Shown: piece by piece, positions 43,763 through 53,153 of the stretch
Layout: every line of letters begins with the position of its first letter
Position numbering within the stretch: the stretch's first letter is position 1
DNA from: Novosphingobium sediminicola
GTDB lineage: Bacteria > Pseudomonadota > Alphaproteobacteria > Sphingomonadales > Sphingomonadaceae
Direction of reading: 5' to 3'
Assembly: GCF_014196525.1 (NCBI RefSeq)
Contig: NZ_JACIDX010000023.1
Coordinates: 1 to 64,000 of the forward strand
Length of the DNA: 64,000 bases
The notes under the pieces: generated by a model
Database searches by the model: none
What the model saw: the letters and a program-made list of their open reading frames with translations, nothing else
What the model was told of the DNA's origin: nothing
Translations under genes and position numbers: made by a program

Positions 43763-45703
43763 TTGACCCATCCGACCTGCTGCACCGGACATTCCCGGCG
43801 AGAGATACTGACCTCGGCCGCCACATCGGCCATTGCACTTGGCCTCTTGCCGTCAGGGGCAGGCGCGGTGAGCAAACCTGCCATACCCGCACCCGGCAAA
43901 GCCCGTCTGCGCCCCTTCGATCTGGCCGATGTCGAACTGGGCGAAAGCCCCTTTCTGCATGCCCAGAAGATGACCGAGGCCTATCTCCTGCGGCTTCAGC
44001 CCGACCGGATGCTCCACAATTTCCGCGTCAATGCCGGATTGCCGCCCAAGGCGCCCGCCTATGGCGGATGGGAATCCGAGCCGATGTGGCAGGACATCCA
44101 TTGTCAGGGCCATACGCTGGGCCATTATCTGTCCGCCTGTTCGCTGGCCTGGCGCTCCACGCGCGATGTCCGTTTCCGGCAAAGGGTGGACCATATCGCC
44201 GCCGAACTGGCCGAATGTCAGAAAGCATCCGGCACAGGCCTTGTCTGCGCCTTCCCGGAAGGGGCCGGGCTGGTCGCGGCGCATCTGCGCGGGGAAAAGA
44301 TCACCGGCGTTCCGTGGTACACGCTGCACAAGGTCTTTGCCGGATTACGCGACGCCGCGCTGCTGGCTGACAGCGCCCTTGCGCGCGACGTGCTGATCCG
44401 TCTGGCCGACTGGGCGGTGATCGCGACCCGCCCCTTGTCCGATACGCAGTTCGAGGCGATGCTGGACACCGAACATGGCGGCATGAACGAGGTTCTGGCC
44501 GATCTCTATTTCATGACCGGCAAAGAGGATTATCGCCTGCTGGCCCGGCGCTTTTCGCACAAGGCGATCCTGACGCCGCTGGCCGCCGGGCACGATCAGC
44601 TCGACGGGCTGCACGCCAACACGCAGATCCCCAAAATCGTCGGCTTTGAACGGGTTTATGACGCGACCGGCGACCAGACCTATCGCGATGCCGCCCAATT
44701 TTTCTGGAATACGGTGGTCAATAACCGCTCCTTTGCCACCGGCGGCCATGGCGACAATGAGCATTTCTTTCCCATGGCCCATTTCGACCAGCATGTGTTT
44801 TCCGCCAAGGGTTCGGAAACCTGCGGCCAGCATAATATGCTCAAGCTGACGCGGGCCTTGTTCCTGAACGATCCCTCGGTCGATTATGCCGATTATTACG
44901 AGCGCACGCTTTATAACGGCATTCTTGCCTCGCAAGACCCCGACAGCGGCATGGCCACCTATTTTCAGGGCGCCAGACCGGGCTATATGAAACTATACCA
45001 CAGCGCTGAGGATTCCTTCTGGTGCTGTACGGGCACAGGCATGGAGAACCATGTCAAATATCGCGATTCCATCTATTTCCACGATGGTCGCGCGCTTTAC
45101 GTCAATCTGTTCATCCCATCCGCCCTGCATTGGCACGAGCAGGATGCGAAACTGGTTCAGACCACGAATTTCCCTGAAAGCCCGGTGACCCATCTGCGCT
45201 GGAAACTGAAACGCCCCGCAGCCCTGAGCCTCAAATTGCGCCATCCCGGCTGGAGCAGAACCGCCGCCGTGCTGGTCAATGGCAAACAGGTGGAGTTCTC
45301 GACCACACCGGGCCGCTATATCGAAATTGCCCGCACATGGCGCGATGGCGATGAGGTCGAACTGCGCCTGGTCATGGAGCATGGGACACAGAGCGCCCCC
45401 ACCGCGCCCGATATCGTGGCCTTCACCTATGGCCCGCTGGTTCTGGCCGGGGCCTTGGGGCGCGAGGGACTTGCCCCCGGCGCCGATATTATTGTCAATG
45501 AAAGGAAATATGGCGAATATAACAACACTGCCTTTGCATTGCCCACCATCGGCGGCCCGGCGGAAACCCTGCCGCACAGGATCAGCCCCGGCGCCGGGCC
45601 ACTGGAGTTCACGATTGCGTCAACCCGGCAGCAGCCCCTGCGCCTGATCCCCTATTACCGCATCGCGCATGAACGCTATGCGACCTATTGGCGGCTGGGA
45701 TAG
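43763..45703 (+). CDS. GH127 beta-L-arabinofuranosidase, exported
   Basis: 646 residues. The frame is open further upstream, but a TTG at 43763 directly follows GGGGGAGAG and begins a twin-arginine-like signal (SRREILTSAATS), so I take it as the start. The zinc/cysteine centre of GH127 is complete: Glu352 and Cys354 (GSETCGQHNM) and the Cys421-Cys422 pair (SFWCCTGTGMENH), in which one cysteine is the nucleophile. The enzyme releases beta-L-arabinofuranose, known from extensin and arabinogalactan glycans. It widens the substrate range beyond xylan. Its last 19 bases overlap the convergent MFS gene. Confidence 0.9.
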   Translation: MTHPTCCTGHSRREILTSAATSAIALGLLPSGAGAVSKPAIPAPGKARLRPFDLADVELGESPFLHAQKMTEAYLLRLQPDRMLHNFRVNAGLPPKAPAYGGWESEPMWQDIHCQGHTLGHYLSACSLAWRSTRDVRFRQRVDHIAAELAECQKASGTGLVCAFPEGAGLVAAHLRGEKITGVPWYTLHKVFAGLRDAALLADSALARDVLIRLADWAVIATRPLSDTQFEAMLDTEHGGMNEVLADLYFMTGKEDYRLLARRFSHKAILTPLAAGHDQLDGLHANTQIPKIVGFERVYDATGDQTYRDAAQFFWNTVVNNRSFATGGHGDNEHFFPMAHFDQHVFSAKGSETCGQHNMLKLTRALFLNDPSVDYADYYERTLYNGILASQDPDSGMATYFQGARPGYMKLYHSAEDSFWCCTGTGMENHVKYRDSIYFHDGRALYVNLFIPSALHWHEQDAKLVQTTNFPESPVTHLRWKLKRPAALSLKLRHPGWSRTAAVLVNGKQVEFSTTPGRYIEIARTWRDGDEVELRLVMEHGTQSAPTAPDIVAFTYGPLVLAGALGREGLAPGADIIVNERKYGEYNNTAFALPTIGGPAETLPHRISPGAGPLEFTIASTRQQPLRLIPYYRIAHERYATYWRLG

Positions 45704-47004
45704 GGCATGGCGCGGGGCCGGGCGGACTCTGACGGCAAAAAGGCGGCGCGCAGGAAACACAGGCCCGCCAGAACCGGCGTGACCGCGATGATCAGCATCG
45801 AATAGCGCACCGCCAGAGGGCCATATTCCGCCGCCAGCCTGTCATTGAGCAGGCCGACAGCGCTCGGCCCCACGACATTGCCCAGAAAGCTGGCCCCGAA
45901 CAGGATCACCGAAATCGCCAGCGCGCGCTGGCCCGACCGGACGACATTCATTGTCGCTGCATAGATCGGCCCCTGATGGATCAGCGAAAGAAAGCTGGTG
46001 GCGACAAAGCCGGAAAGCCAGAGAGAGCGGGCATCGCCCAGCAGGAACAGCGCCTCGGCGGGTCCGGCCAGAATGCAGGCGATGGCGGGAATGGCCATGC
46101 GCCAGCTGTCGCGATGGGCCGGCAAGCGATCGATCAGGAAACCTCCCGCCAGCACGCCGGCCGCACCGACAAAGCCGCGCACCGGCCCCACCGTCCCGGC
46201 CACCTCGGCAAGGCCCATATGATGCACGCGGGCAAAGAAGGTGGGCGTCCACGCCCCGGCCGCCCAGACATTGGCCCCCATCAGCGTGACACCCAGAAAC
46301 ACCCAGCCAAACCAGCGGTTGCGGAACAGGTCCGCCACATCGCCAAGGATCGCCCCGCCCGTCATCGCCCCGCCGCGCGGGCGGGCATCGCCGCCATGGT
46401 TCTGCCGCACAGGCTCGCGCACCGTGGCGATAAAGAGCAAGGCCACCAGCATGCCCGGCGCCCCCATGGCCAGAAACATCGCCCGCCAGCCGTAATGCTG
46501 GGCCACCCATCCGGCGATGGGAAAGAAGATGATGAAGGCCAGCGAATTGGCCGTGCCGAATATGGCCATGGCCAACGGACGACGGCGGGGCGGGACCAGA
46601 TCGGCGATGATCGAATTGGACGGCGGCATGGCGCAAGCCTCGCCCGCGCCCATCAGAAAGCGCGCCATGGCCAATTGCCAGACCGAGCCGACAAAGCCGG
46701 TCAGTGCGGTCATCAGGCTCCAGAAGGTCAGGCCGAAGGTGATGATGTTGCGCCGGTTATAGCGATCCGCCAGCCAGGCGATAGGCACGCCCAGCACCGA
46801 ATAGAGCAGGACAAAGGCCACCCCCGTCACCAGCCCCAGCACGGTATCGGACGCGCCGAACTCGCGCTTGACCAAGGGCAAAGCCAGCCCAAGTAAGGCC
46901 CGGTCGAGATAGTTGAAAACCGCGATCAGCGTGAGCAGCGCCAGCGGCCAGCTCGCTTTCCACGGCCAGCCTGCCTCTTTCTCCTGAGCAATGGCTTCGC
47001 TCAT
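45685..47004 (-). CDS. MFS transporter, last gene of the receptor-dioxygenase operon
   Basis: 439 residues, twelve predicted helices, start with GGGGAGAG site. The blocks FNYLDRALLGLALPLVKREF and ADRYNRRN are those of the spinster-like/ACS branch common in sphingomonad catabolic clusters. It presumably moves the operon's substrate across the inner membrane. Its start overlaps the dioxygenase stop by four bases, and its 3' end overlaps GH127 on the other strand by 19 bases. It belongs by position and coupling to the genes at 47001-53031, not to the hemicellulose genes. Substrate unknown. Confidence 0.83.
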   Translation of the reverse strand: MSEAIAQEKEAGWPWKASWPLALLTLIAVFNYLDRALLGLALPLVKREFGASDTVLGLVTGVAFVLLYSVLGVPIAWLADRYNRRNIITFGLTFWSLMTALTGFVGSVWQLAMARFLMGAGEACAMPPSNSIIADLVPPRRRPLAMAIFGTANSLAFIIFFPIAGWVAQHYGWRAMFLAMGAPGMLVALLFIATVREPVRQNHGGDARPRGGAMTGGAILGDVADLFRNRWFGWVFLGVTLMGANVWAAGAWTPTFFARVHHMGLAEVAGTVGPVRGFVGAAGVLAGGFLIDRLPAHRDSWRMAIPAIACILAGPAEALFLLGDARSLWLSGFVATSFLSLIHQGPIYAATMNVVRSGQRALAISVILFGASFLGNVVGPSAVGLLNDRLAAEYGPLAVRYSMLIIAVTPVLAGLCFLRAAFLPSESARPRAMPYPSRQ

Positions 47005-47924
47005 GGCCTCTCTCTCCCCATTTGAGCCGTCAGTCGGTGATCTTCATCCATGCGCAGCCCCAGTTCAAGCAGGCCCGGATCGGCGCGCGGGGCCAGCGCG
47101 GAGCGTATCCACAGGCGGAAAAGCAGGCGGGAATGCCCCGCCCGGTCGGCAAAGGGCATGCGGCCATGCAGCCAGCTCCAATTGTGCCAGAACAGCATAT
47201 CACCCGGCATCAGGTCAAACAGGCTGCGCCCGGCCAGCCGACCGGCCACCGCCTCCATACACTCAATCGCGGCGGCCAGCACGGGCGGCAGATCCTCGCC
47301 CCGCTCATGGGCCGCGCGACGCAGAAAATAGCCGTTGAAGGCCACCTGCGCCCCGCGCCCGCCTTGGGGCATGAACAGCATCGGCAGGCGGGGGCGAAGC
47401 CTTTGCCGCGAGGCCAGCGCCGGGTTGGTGCTCCAATAATAGCCCTTGGCCAAGGCGGGAAGATGCTGCGGCGCCTCATCCAGCATCGCGCCATAGAGAT
47501 CGCGGGCCGACAGCAGCAGGCTTTCCCCGCCCGTCGCGGCCGCTCGAAAGCAGCCAAGCACCAGAATATCATGCAGATCGGTATGGGGCCGCAGTTCAAG
47601 GTCGGAATGGGTTCCGCGCGCGGCCGGATCATCGCCCCGGCGCTCCACACGGGCCAGCCTTTCGCCCCGTGGAGACTGGATCGCAGGCGTACCCAGCCAG
47701 CCGCCGATCCGCGCAAGGACCGAGGCAAAGCGCGCCTCGCCAAGCGCAGCAGGGTCAAGCCCGCGCAACAGGATAGCGCCGGGACCGCGCGCGAAATTGG
47801 CCGTCATATCATCACGCAGATCGGCCAGATCATCGTCCCGCCCATCCAGCAAAGCCTGCACCTCCCCGGTGGTCAATGGTCGGATGGGCGGGCGCTCCGC
47901 TTGCGGGGACAGAAGCCCTGTCAC
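47001..47924 (-). CDS. TauD/TfdA-like Fe(II)/2-oxoglutarate dioxygenase 1
   Basis: 307 residues. Double-stranded beta-helix with the iron triad His114, Asp116 (RPHTDLHD) and His253 (SWLHGRMPF), and an Arg soon after (RLLFRLWIRS) that would bind 2-oxoglutarate. TauD-like enzymes hydroxylate unactivated carbons, often causing loss of a sulfonate, ether or amine. It is only distantly like the other dioxygenase of this operon (49546-50523), so the two may catalyse different steps. GTG start overlapping the ThDP enzyme's stop by four bases; stop overlapping the MFS start. Confidence 0.82.
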   Translation of the reverse strand: MTGLLSPQAERPPIRPLTTGEVQALLDGRDDDLADLRDDMTANFARGPGAILLRGLDPAALGEARFASVLARIGGWLGTPAIQSPRGERLARVERRGDDPAARGTHSDLELRPHTDLHDILVLGCFRAAATGGESLLLSARDLYGAMLDEAPQHLPALAKGYYWSTNPALASRQRLRPRLPMLFMPQGGRGAQVAFNGYFLRRAAHERGEDLPPVLAAAIECMEAVAGRLAGRSLFDLMPGDMLFWHNWSWLHGRMPFADRAGHSRLLFRLWIRSALAPRADPGLLELGLRMDEDHRLTAQMGRERP

Positions 47925-49549
47925 AGCCGCGAAGCTCTTGTTTCCTTGGCGGTCATGAATTCCAGCAGCGCAGGCTGGCCCGCCTGCGTGGCGGCGATCC
48001 CGCGCCGGATCGCATCGCCAATCTGCGCGGGGTCGGTGATCCTCTCGCCATAGCCGCCCAATGCGCGGGCAAAATCGGCATAATGGCCGGAAATGGCGGT
48101 GGCGTGATAGCGCTGCGTGGCCACGGGCATCTGGTCCAGCTCGATGGCCATGGCCGAATTGTTGAGCAGGATTGAAAGGATCGGCAGGCGTTCGCGCACG
48201 GCGGTTTCAAAATCCATGCCGGTAAAGCCGATCGCCGCATCGCCCCAGACATTGATGCACAGCCGGTCCGGGCAGGCCAGTTTTGCCCCCATCGCCAGCC
48301 CCAGCCCATAGCCAAGCTGGGTGGATTTGCCCCAGCCGATATAGCTGAGCGGGGTGATCGATTTCCAGAAAGGGGTAAGCTGATCGCGCGGCGACCCGGC
48401 GTCATGGGTGATGATCGTACCCGCCACATCCACCGTGCGCTGCAATTCCCACAAGACGCGATAGGGGCTGATCGGCGCATCATCACTTTCCAGCAAAGGC
48501 AGCCATTGGGCCATCCAGGCCTGCTCCACTTTGGCGATTTCCTCGGCCACGGGGGCCATGTCGCGCGGGGCGGGCAGCAGCGCGCGCACCGCCTCGACCA
48601 GCATGGCCAGCGTCAGTTGCGCATCCCCGATCAGCGCCGCCTCGCAAGGCACGCCTTTGTTGATGTCGGCCGGGTCGAGCGTTGCATGGATAATCGGCAC
48701 ATGGCCGGGCATGGCAACGCCAAAGGCAGTCTGGGCAAAGCTGCAACCGATGCCGAAGATCAGATCGGCATGGTCGAGGAAATGGCGCAATTGCCCCGGT
48801 ATCGCCGCCCCGCCCGAACCCAGCGCAAGGGGATGCGTCTCGTCAAAGGCGCTCTTGCCCTCAAGGCTGGTGGAAACGGGCGCGGCCAGCAATTCGGCCA
48901 GTTCGCGCAGTTCCTTATAGGCATTGGCCCAATGCACCCCCTGCCCGGCATGGATCACCAGCCGGGGCGCGGCTACCAGCCTTTGCGCCACAGCCGCCAC
49001 CTGCGCGGGATCGGGACCATAGCGGGTGGAAACCACCGGCGCGTAATCCAGCGGCTCGCCTACATCTTCCACCAGCACATCCCACGGCATTTCCACCAGC
49101 GCGGGCCGCCGCCGCCCGTTGCGCAGGGCGGTAAATGCGCGGCGCAGGATGGCGGGCGTATCCTGCGCGCGCAGGATCGGCTCGGCGGTCTTGGTGATGT
49201 CGCGCATGGATCGGCAGGCGTTGTAATTGTCGGGCACATGGGCCAGCGCCCGCGCATAACCCTGCGGCAGCACCAGTACCGGCACGCTTTCGGAAAAAGC
49301 CTGCGCCACGCCGCCATAGGCGTTTTCCGTGCCCGGCCCGTGCTGCATGGCAAAGACGCCCATCTTCGCCCCCCGCGTCATGCGCGAATAGGCATCGGCC
49401 ATATGCAGCCCGGTGCGTTCCTGCCGCACGATGACGGTGCGGATATCCTCCTTGGCGGCGGCCTCCAGCACCGCATTGCGCGGATAGCCGAAGAGGACAT
49501 CGACGCCCTCGATCTTAAGGATGCGCGCAATCGCGGTGCCAACCTTCAT
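47921..49549 (-). CDS. Thiamine-diphosphate-dependent enzyme, acetolactate-synthase superfamily
   Basis: 542 residues with the three-domain layout of the acetolactate synthase/benzoylformate decarboxylase superfamily: PYR domain with Glu44 (IVRQERTGLHMADAYSRM), central domain (about 190-330) and PP domain. The ThDP motif begins WGDAAIGF, with the usual Gly-Asp-Gly changed to Gly-Asp-Ala, and ends LLNNSAM. It probably cleaves or joins a C-C bond next to a carbonyl. It is coupled by four-base overlaps to a dioxygenase on both sides, an arrangement I do not recognise from a known pathway. Decarboxylase, lyase or carboligase cannot be decided. Confidence 0.83.
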   Translation of the reverse strand: MKVGTAIARILKIEGVDVLFGYPRNAVLEAAAKEDIRTVIVRQERTGLHMADAYSRMTRGAKMGVFAMQHGPGTENAYGGVAQAFSESVPVLVLPQGYARALAHVPDNYNACRSMRDITKTAEPILRAQDTPAILRRAFTALRNGRRRPALVEMPWDVLVEDVGEPLDYAPVVSTRYGPDPAQVAAVAQRLVAAPRLVIHAGQGVHWANAYKELRELAELLAAPVSTSLEGKSAFDETHPLALGSGGAAIPGQLRHFLDHADLIFGIGCSFAQTAFGVAMPGHVPIIHATLDPADINKGVPCEAALIGDAQLTLAMLVEAVRALLPAPRDMAPVAEEIAKVEQAWMAQWLPLLESDDAPISPYRVLWELQRTVDVAGTIITHDAGSPRDQLTPFWKSITPLSYIGWGKSTQLGYGLGLAMGAKLACPDRLCINVWGDAAIGFTGMDFETAVRERLPILSILLNNSAMAIELDQMPVATQRYHATAISGHYADFARALGGYGERITDPAQIGDAIRRGIAATQAGQPALLEFMTAKETRASRL

Positions 49550-50523
49550 GCCCTTTCCCCCGCCGGGCGCGCGGCCAGATCGGCAATGCCCATGGGCCGC
49601 TCGCCGATCACGGTGGTTCGGATCAAATGGCGCCGCTCATGCTTGAAATCATGCACGCCGCGATGGAGTGTGAAGCGGTTGTCCCACACGATCAGCGTGT
49701 CTTTGCGCCATTTGACGCGGCAGTGGTAATGCAGATGCTGGGCAAGGCTTTGCAGATAGTTGAGCAGGGCGCGGCTCTCCTCCTCGCTCCAGCCGACGAA
49801 ATGGCGGAAATAGGCGGTGGTGGCGAAAAGCGCGCGGCGGCCGGTTTCGGGGTGGACGCGCACCGCGGGCTGGATGTTTTCCAGCTGATCCTCGGTAAAC
49901 CCGTGGCTCTCGCGCAGGCGCAGGCGCTTTTCCGGGGGCAGCTTATCGTTTTTGCTCCACACATCCTTGGCCGAATAGAGCACCTGCAACCCGTCGAGCA
50001 GCGCCTTCATTCCGTCCGAGAGATGCTCATAGACCAGATAGGCGTTGGAAAAGGCGGTGTCGCCGCCCCATTGCGGGCAATCGAGCGCGCGCATCACGAT
50101 GCATTTGGGCGGCTGGGGCAGAAAGGGGCTGTCGGTGTGGAAATGCTCAAAGCTGGGCACGACATTGACCGGCTCCCACGCCTCGCGGCGGACTTCCTGC
50201 ATCAGGTTGTCGCCATTATAGGTGGGCGCCTGGGGCAATTCGGTCAGTTCGCCGAAATAGCGCGAGAAAGCCTTGTGCTGTTCCGGCGTCAGATCCTGAT
50301 CACGAAAGACGATGACGAGGAAATGCTGAAAGGCCAGCATGATCTCGTCGAGCACTTCGGGCCGCAGGGGCTGGCGCAGGTCAACCCCGCCGATCTCGCA
50401 GCCGCAGGCCCCGCTGATCGGTTCAACCGTGATATGGCGAAATTCGGGCATGGGCAGACCGGCGACAATGGGCACGCCGGGGGCCGCACCAGATGCCGTT
50501 TGGCTGGAAAAGGAAGTGGCCAT
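49546..50523 (-). CDS. TauD/TfdA-like Fe(II)/2-oxoglutarate dioxygenase 2
   Basis: 325 residues. Start (VEPISGACGCEIGGVDLRQPL) and middle (FRDQDLTPEQHKAFSRYFGEL) are classical TauD. The iron ligands are His129, Asp131 (EHFHTDSPF) and a distal His at 287 or 291 (LHRGVHDF), followed by the 2-oxoglutarate arginine (RHLIRTTV). It would hydroxylate a small organic substrate in the cytoplasm. First enzyme gene after the TonB receptor, 75 bases behind it; the ATG at 50523 has a GGGAGGA site, and the open frame upstream is unsupported. It is much closer to archetypal TauD than dioxygenase 1 is. Confidence 0.87.
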   Translation of the reverse strand: MATSFSSQTASGAAPGVPIVAGLPMPEFRHITVEPISGACGCEIGGVDLRQPLRPEVLDEIMLAFQHFLVIVFRDQDLTPEQHKAFSRYFGELTELPQAPTYNGDNLMQEVRREAWEPVNVVPSFEHFHTDSPFLPQPPKCIVMRALDCPQWGGDTAFSNAYLVYEHLSDGMKALLDGLQVLYSAKDVWSKNDKLPPEKRLRLRESHGFTEDQLENIQPAVRVHPETGRRALFATTAYFRHFVGWSEEESRALLNYLQSLAQHLHYHCRVKWRKDTLIVWDNRFTLHRGVHDFKHERRHLIRTTVIGERPMGIADLAARPAGERA

Positions 50524-50598
50524 AAGGGATCCTCCCGCAAAATGGGATAAAGGGATGGTGGCATTGGAGGGCGAGGCGCCGATCACGGCGCCCCGGTT

Positions 50599-53031
50599 TC
50601 AGAAGCGGCGCTTGACCGTCACCGCCCATGTGCGCGGTTCGGCAGGCGTGCCCTGGATCGAATTGGTCGATCCGCGATTGTCGAAAATATCGGTGTAATA
50701 GAGCTTGTCGGTCAAGTTGCGCCCTTCCACGGCCAGCTCCCATTCCTTGCCGGCGGTCTGATAGGCGATGCGGGCATTGACCAGCGTATAGCCCGGCACC
50801 TGACCGAAAATGTCCTTGCCCCCGGTGGCGGCGTCGACATTGTTGGCATTGCGGTTGAAACTGTCGATATGGTTGACATCGACGCGCGGGGTGATGGTCC
50901 CCATGCTGCCAAGGCTCCAGTCATATTGCACGGCAAAGCTCCATTGCCATGGCGAGATATACTGGCCCTTGTCTTCTGTGCCGATGCCGGAGGTGACGGC
51001 GGCGGCGCTGACAGAATCATATTTGAAATCAAGATAGGCGAGCGAGGCTTCGATGGTCAGGCCCGGCACCGGTTGCAGCCGCATTTCGGCCTCCAGCCCC
51101 TTGATCGTGGCATTGCCCGCATTGATCGGCAGCGAACAGGGCGCGGCCGGAACGCCGGGCAGCGGGCAACTGGCCACCGTCACCAGAATATCGGTATATT
51201 TGTTGATGAAGCCGGAGAAATTCATCCGCAAGCGGCGGTCGAACAGATCTGTTTTCAGGCCCACTTCATAGGCATTGAGCTTTTCCGGACTGTGCGGCAG
51301 GGCTTGGGCGGGAAAGAAGGGGCGAGGGTTGATGCCGCCGCCACGAAAGCCGGTGGAGAATTGGGCATAGCCCATCACATCATCGTTGAAGCGATATTGC
51401 AGCGCGGCGCGATAGTCGAACCGGCTGCCGCTGAAACCCCCGACCAGCCCGTTGAGCGCCGCCAGCGAGGGAGGCACCGCGCCGCCCGTGGATGATCCCG
51501 GCACGCCAAAGCGGCCGTAATAAAACGTCTTGGACTGATCCGTATAACGGATGCCGCCGATCACGGTCAGGTTCCTGATCGGGCTGATATCGGCATTGGC
51601 AAAGATCGCCTTGCTGGTGGCGGGGATCGAATCATCCTCGATGAAATTGAGCGTGGTCAGCTCGATCCGCGCCTGATACCGGCTGCGCTTGTAGAAATAG
51701 AAGCCGCCCACCGTCAGATTGGCCAGATCGCCGAACTTGGCCGACAGGCGCAATTCCTCGCTGAACTGCTTGTTATAGATGTTGTTGGCCTGAAGCGAGG
51801 GGTTGAGCGGCGAACCGTCGCCGGTGGAATAGGTGCCGTCGAACTGGCGATAGGCGGTGATCGAGGTCAGCTTCAGATTGGGCGTCAGCGTGGCGCTGAG
51901 CGTGCCCGAAATGCCCCATGTGTTGAGCGCGGCCTTGAGCGGCGCCTGCCAGGGGGCCGAACCGTCGCGCGGGGCGGTGTCGGTGTAATTCTCGTAATTG
52001 ATATAGGGGCTGCTGCTGAACGTGTCCTGCGCATAGGCGCCAAAGGGCGAATAGCTGACGAAGGGCGATCCGGTGGCATTGCCATAGACATTGCCGTTGA
52101 GCACATAAGCGGCCGCAGGCGGGCTGGCGATGCCGGTCAAGGTCGAGCCCGGATTGGCGTTGCGGCCCACATAGAGCAGGGTCGATGGCGTGGGCTCGCT
52201 ATTGTCGCGGGTGATGTCCACGGCAATGTCAGCGGTCAGGAAACTGGCGGGTGTCCAGCGAAAGGCCGCGCGGCCCGCGACATAATCTTTGCCCCCTTCG
52301 GTGCCCAGTTTGCAGCTCGATCCGGTGACGGAGCTGGGCACTGTGCTGCCCGGATGGGTGCAGGCATAGTCATAGCGGGTGACATAACCGTCTTTGTGAA
52401 CCCCTACCCCGGTCAGGCGCATGTAGAGCTTGTCGGGCGCGATGGTAAAATTGGAACCGCCCCGGATTTCGACGCGATTATAGGCGCCATAGGTGGCCGA
52501 GAGATAGGCGTCGGGATTGCCGTCGGGCTTCTTGGAATAGAGCTTGATCGCCCCGCCGATCGAATTCTGACCCGCAAGCGTGCCCTGCGGCCCACGCAGG
52601 ATCTCCACCCGGTCCAGATCGACCAGATTAAGCAGCGATCCATGCATCGTGGGCAGATAGACATCGTCGATATAGAGGCCGACCCCCGGCTCCAGCGCGA
52701 AATTGGTGTCGCGCTGGCCCACGCCGCGAATATAGGCGACGACCGAGGGGCCGAAACTGGCTGCCGCAGGGCGCAGCGTCACGTTGGGTGCGCTGGACCC
52801 GATATCGGCGATATTGGTGGCCCCGCGCTGCTCCAGCATGGCCGAATTGACGGCGGTGATAGCAATCGGCACATCCTGCAGCTTCTGGCTGCGAAATTGC
52901 GCGGTAACGACGATTTCGGGCGCATTGTTCTTGGTGGCCTGCTCTTCGGCATGGGCCGCGCCGCCGAAAAGCGCCATGGCCAGAGCAGCCGACGAAGTGT
53001 AAACGAGCACCTTCCCCTTGCGGTAGTTCAT
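50599..53031 (-). CDS. TonB-dependent receptor of the dioxygenase/ThDP operon
   Basis: 810 residues. Signal peptide 1-28 (GGAAHAEE), plug with EIVVTAQFRSQKLQDVPIAITAV and RVEILRGPQGTLAGQNSIGGAI, barrel ending in VKRRF. This is the FecA/iron-complex-like class that sphingomonads also use for aromatics and other small organics, and it differs from the two glycan receptors in this window. First gene of the operon that continues through the dioxygenases, the ThDP enzyme and an MFS carrier. ATG 53031 has a GGGAGAGG site. A GTTGAGCAATCAAC palindrome lies 58 bases upstream. Confidence 0.92.
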   Translation of the reverse strand: MNYRKGKVLVYTSSAALAMALFGGAAHAEEQATKNNAPEIVVTAQFRSQKLQDVPIAITAVNSAMLEQRGATNIADIGSSAPNVTLRPAAASFGPSVVAYIRGVGQRDTNFALEPGVGLYIDDVYLPTMHGSLLNLVDLDRVEILRGPQGTLAGQNSIGGAIKLYSKKPDGNPDAYLSATYGAYNRVEIRGGSNFTIAPDKLYMRLTGVGVHKDGYVTRYDYACTHPGSTVPSSVTGSSCKLGTEGGKDYVAGRAAFRWTPASFLTADIAVDITRDNSEPTPSTLLYVGRNANPGSTLTGIASPPAAAYVLNGNVYGNATGSPFVSYSPFGAYAQDTFSSSPYINYENYTDTAPRDGSAPWQAPLKAALNTWGISGTLSATLTPNLKLTSITAYRQFDGTYSTGDGSPLNPSLQANNIYNKQFSEELRLSAKFGDLANLTVGGFYFYKRSRYQARIELTTLNFIEDDSIPATSKAIFANADISPIRNLTVIGGIRYTDQSKTFYYGRFGVPGSSTGGAVPPSLAALNGLVGGFSGSRFDYRAALQYRFNDDVMGYAQFSTGFRGGGINPRPFFPAQALPHSPEKLNAYEVGLKTDLFDRRLRMNFSGFINKYTDILVTVASCPLPGVPAAPCSLPINAGNATIKGLEAEMRLQPVPGLTIEASLAYLDFKYDSVSAAAVTSGIGTEDKGQYISPWQWSFAVQYDWSLGSMGTITPRVDVNHIDSFNRNANNVDAATGGKDIFGQVPGYTLVNARIAYQTAGKEWELAVEGRNLTDKLYYTDIFDNRGSTNSIQGTPAEPRTWAVTVKRRF

Positions 53032-53089
53032 TGCCCTCTCCCATTTTTCCCGGCTTTTTTGGCGCCGGGTTACGAGGAGAGACGATAAT

Positions 53090-53103
53090 GTTGAGCAATC
53101 AAC
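53090..53103. promoter_or_regulatory. GTTGA-N4-TCAAC palindrome upstream of the TonB receptor operon
   Basis: GTTGAGCAATCAAC, one of three copies in this cluster. It is probably an operator; the MarR protein at 58461-58937 is the likeliest binder. Confidence 0.6.
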
Positions 53104-53153
53104 TTTCAAGCATCTTCCATCTTACAGAACCACTATTCCGTATTTTGGAATTC

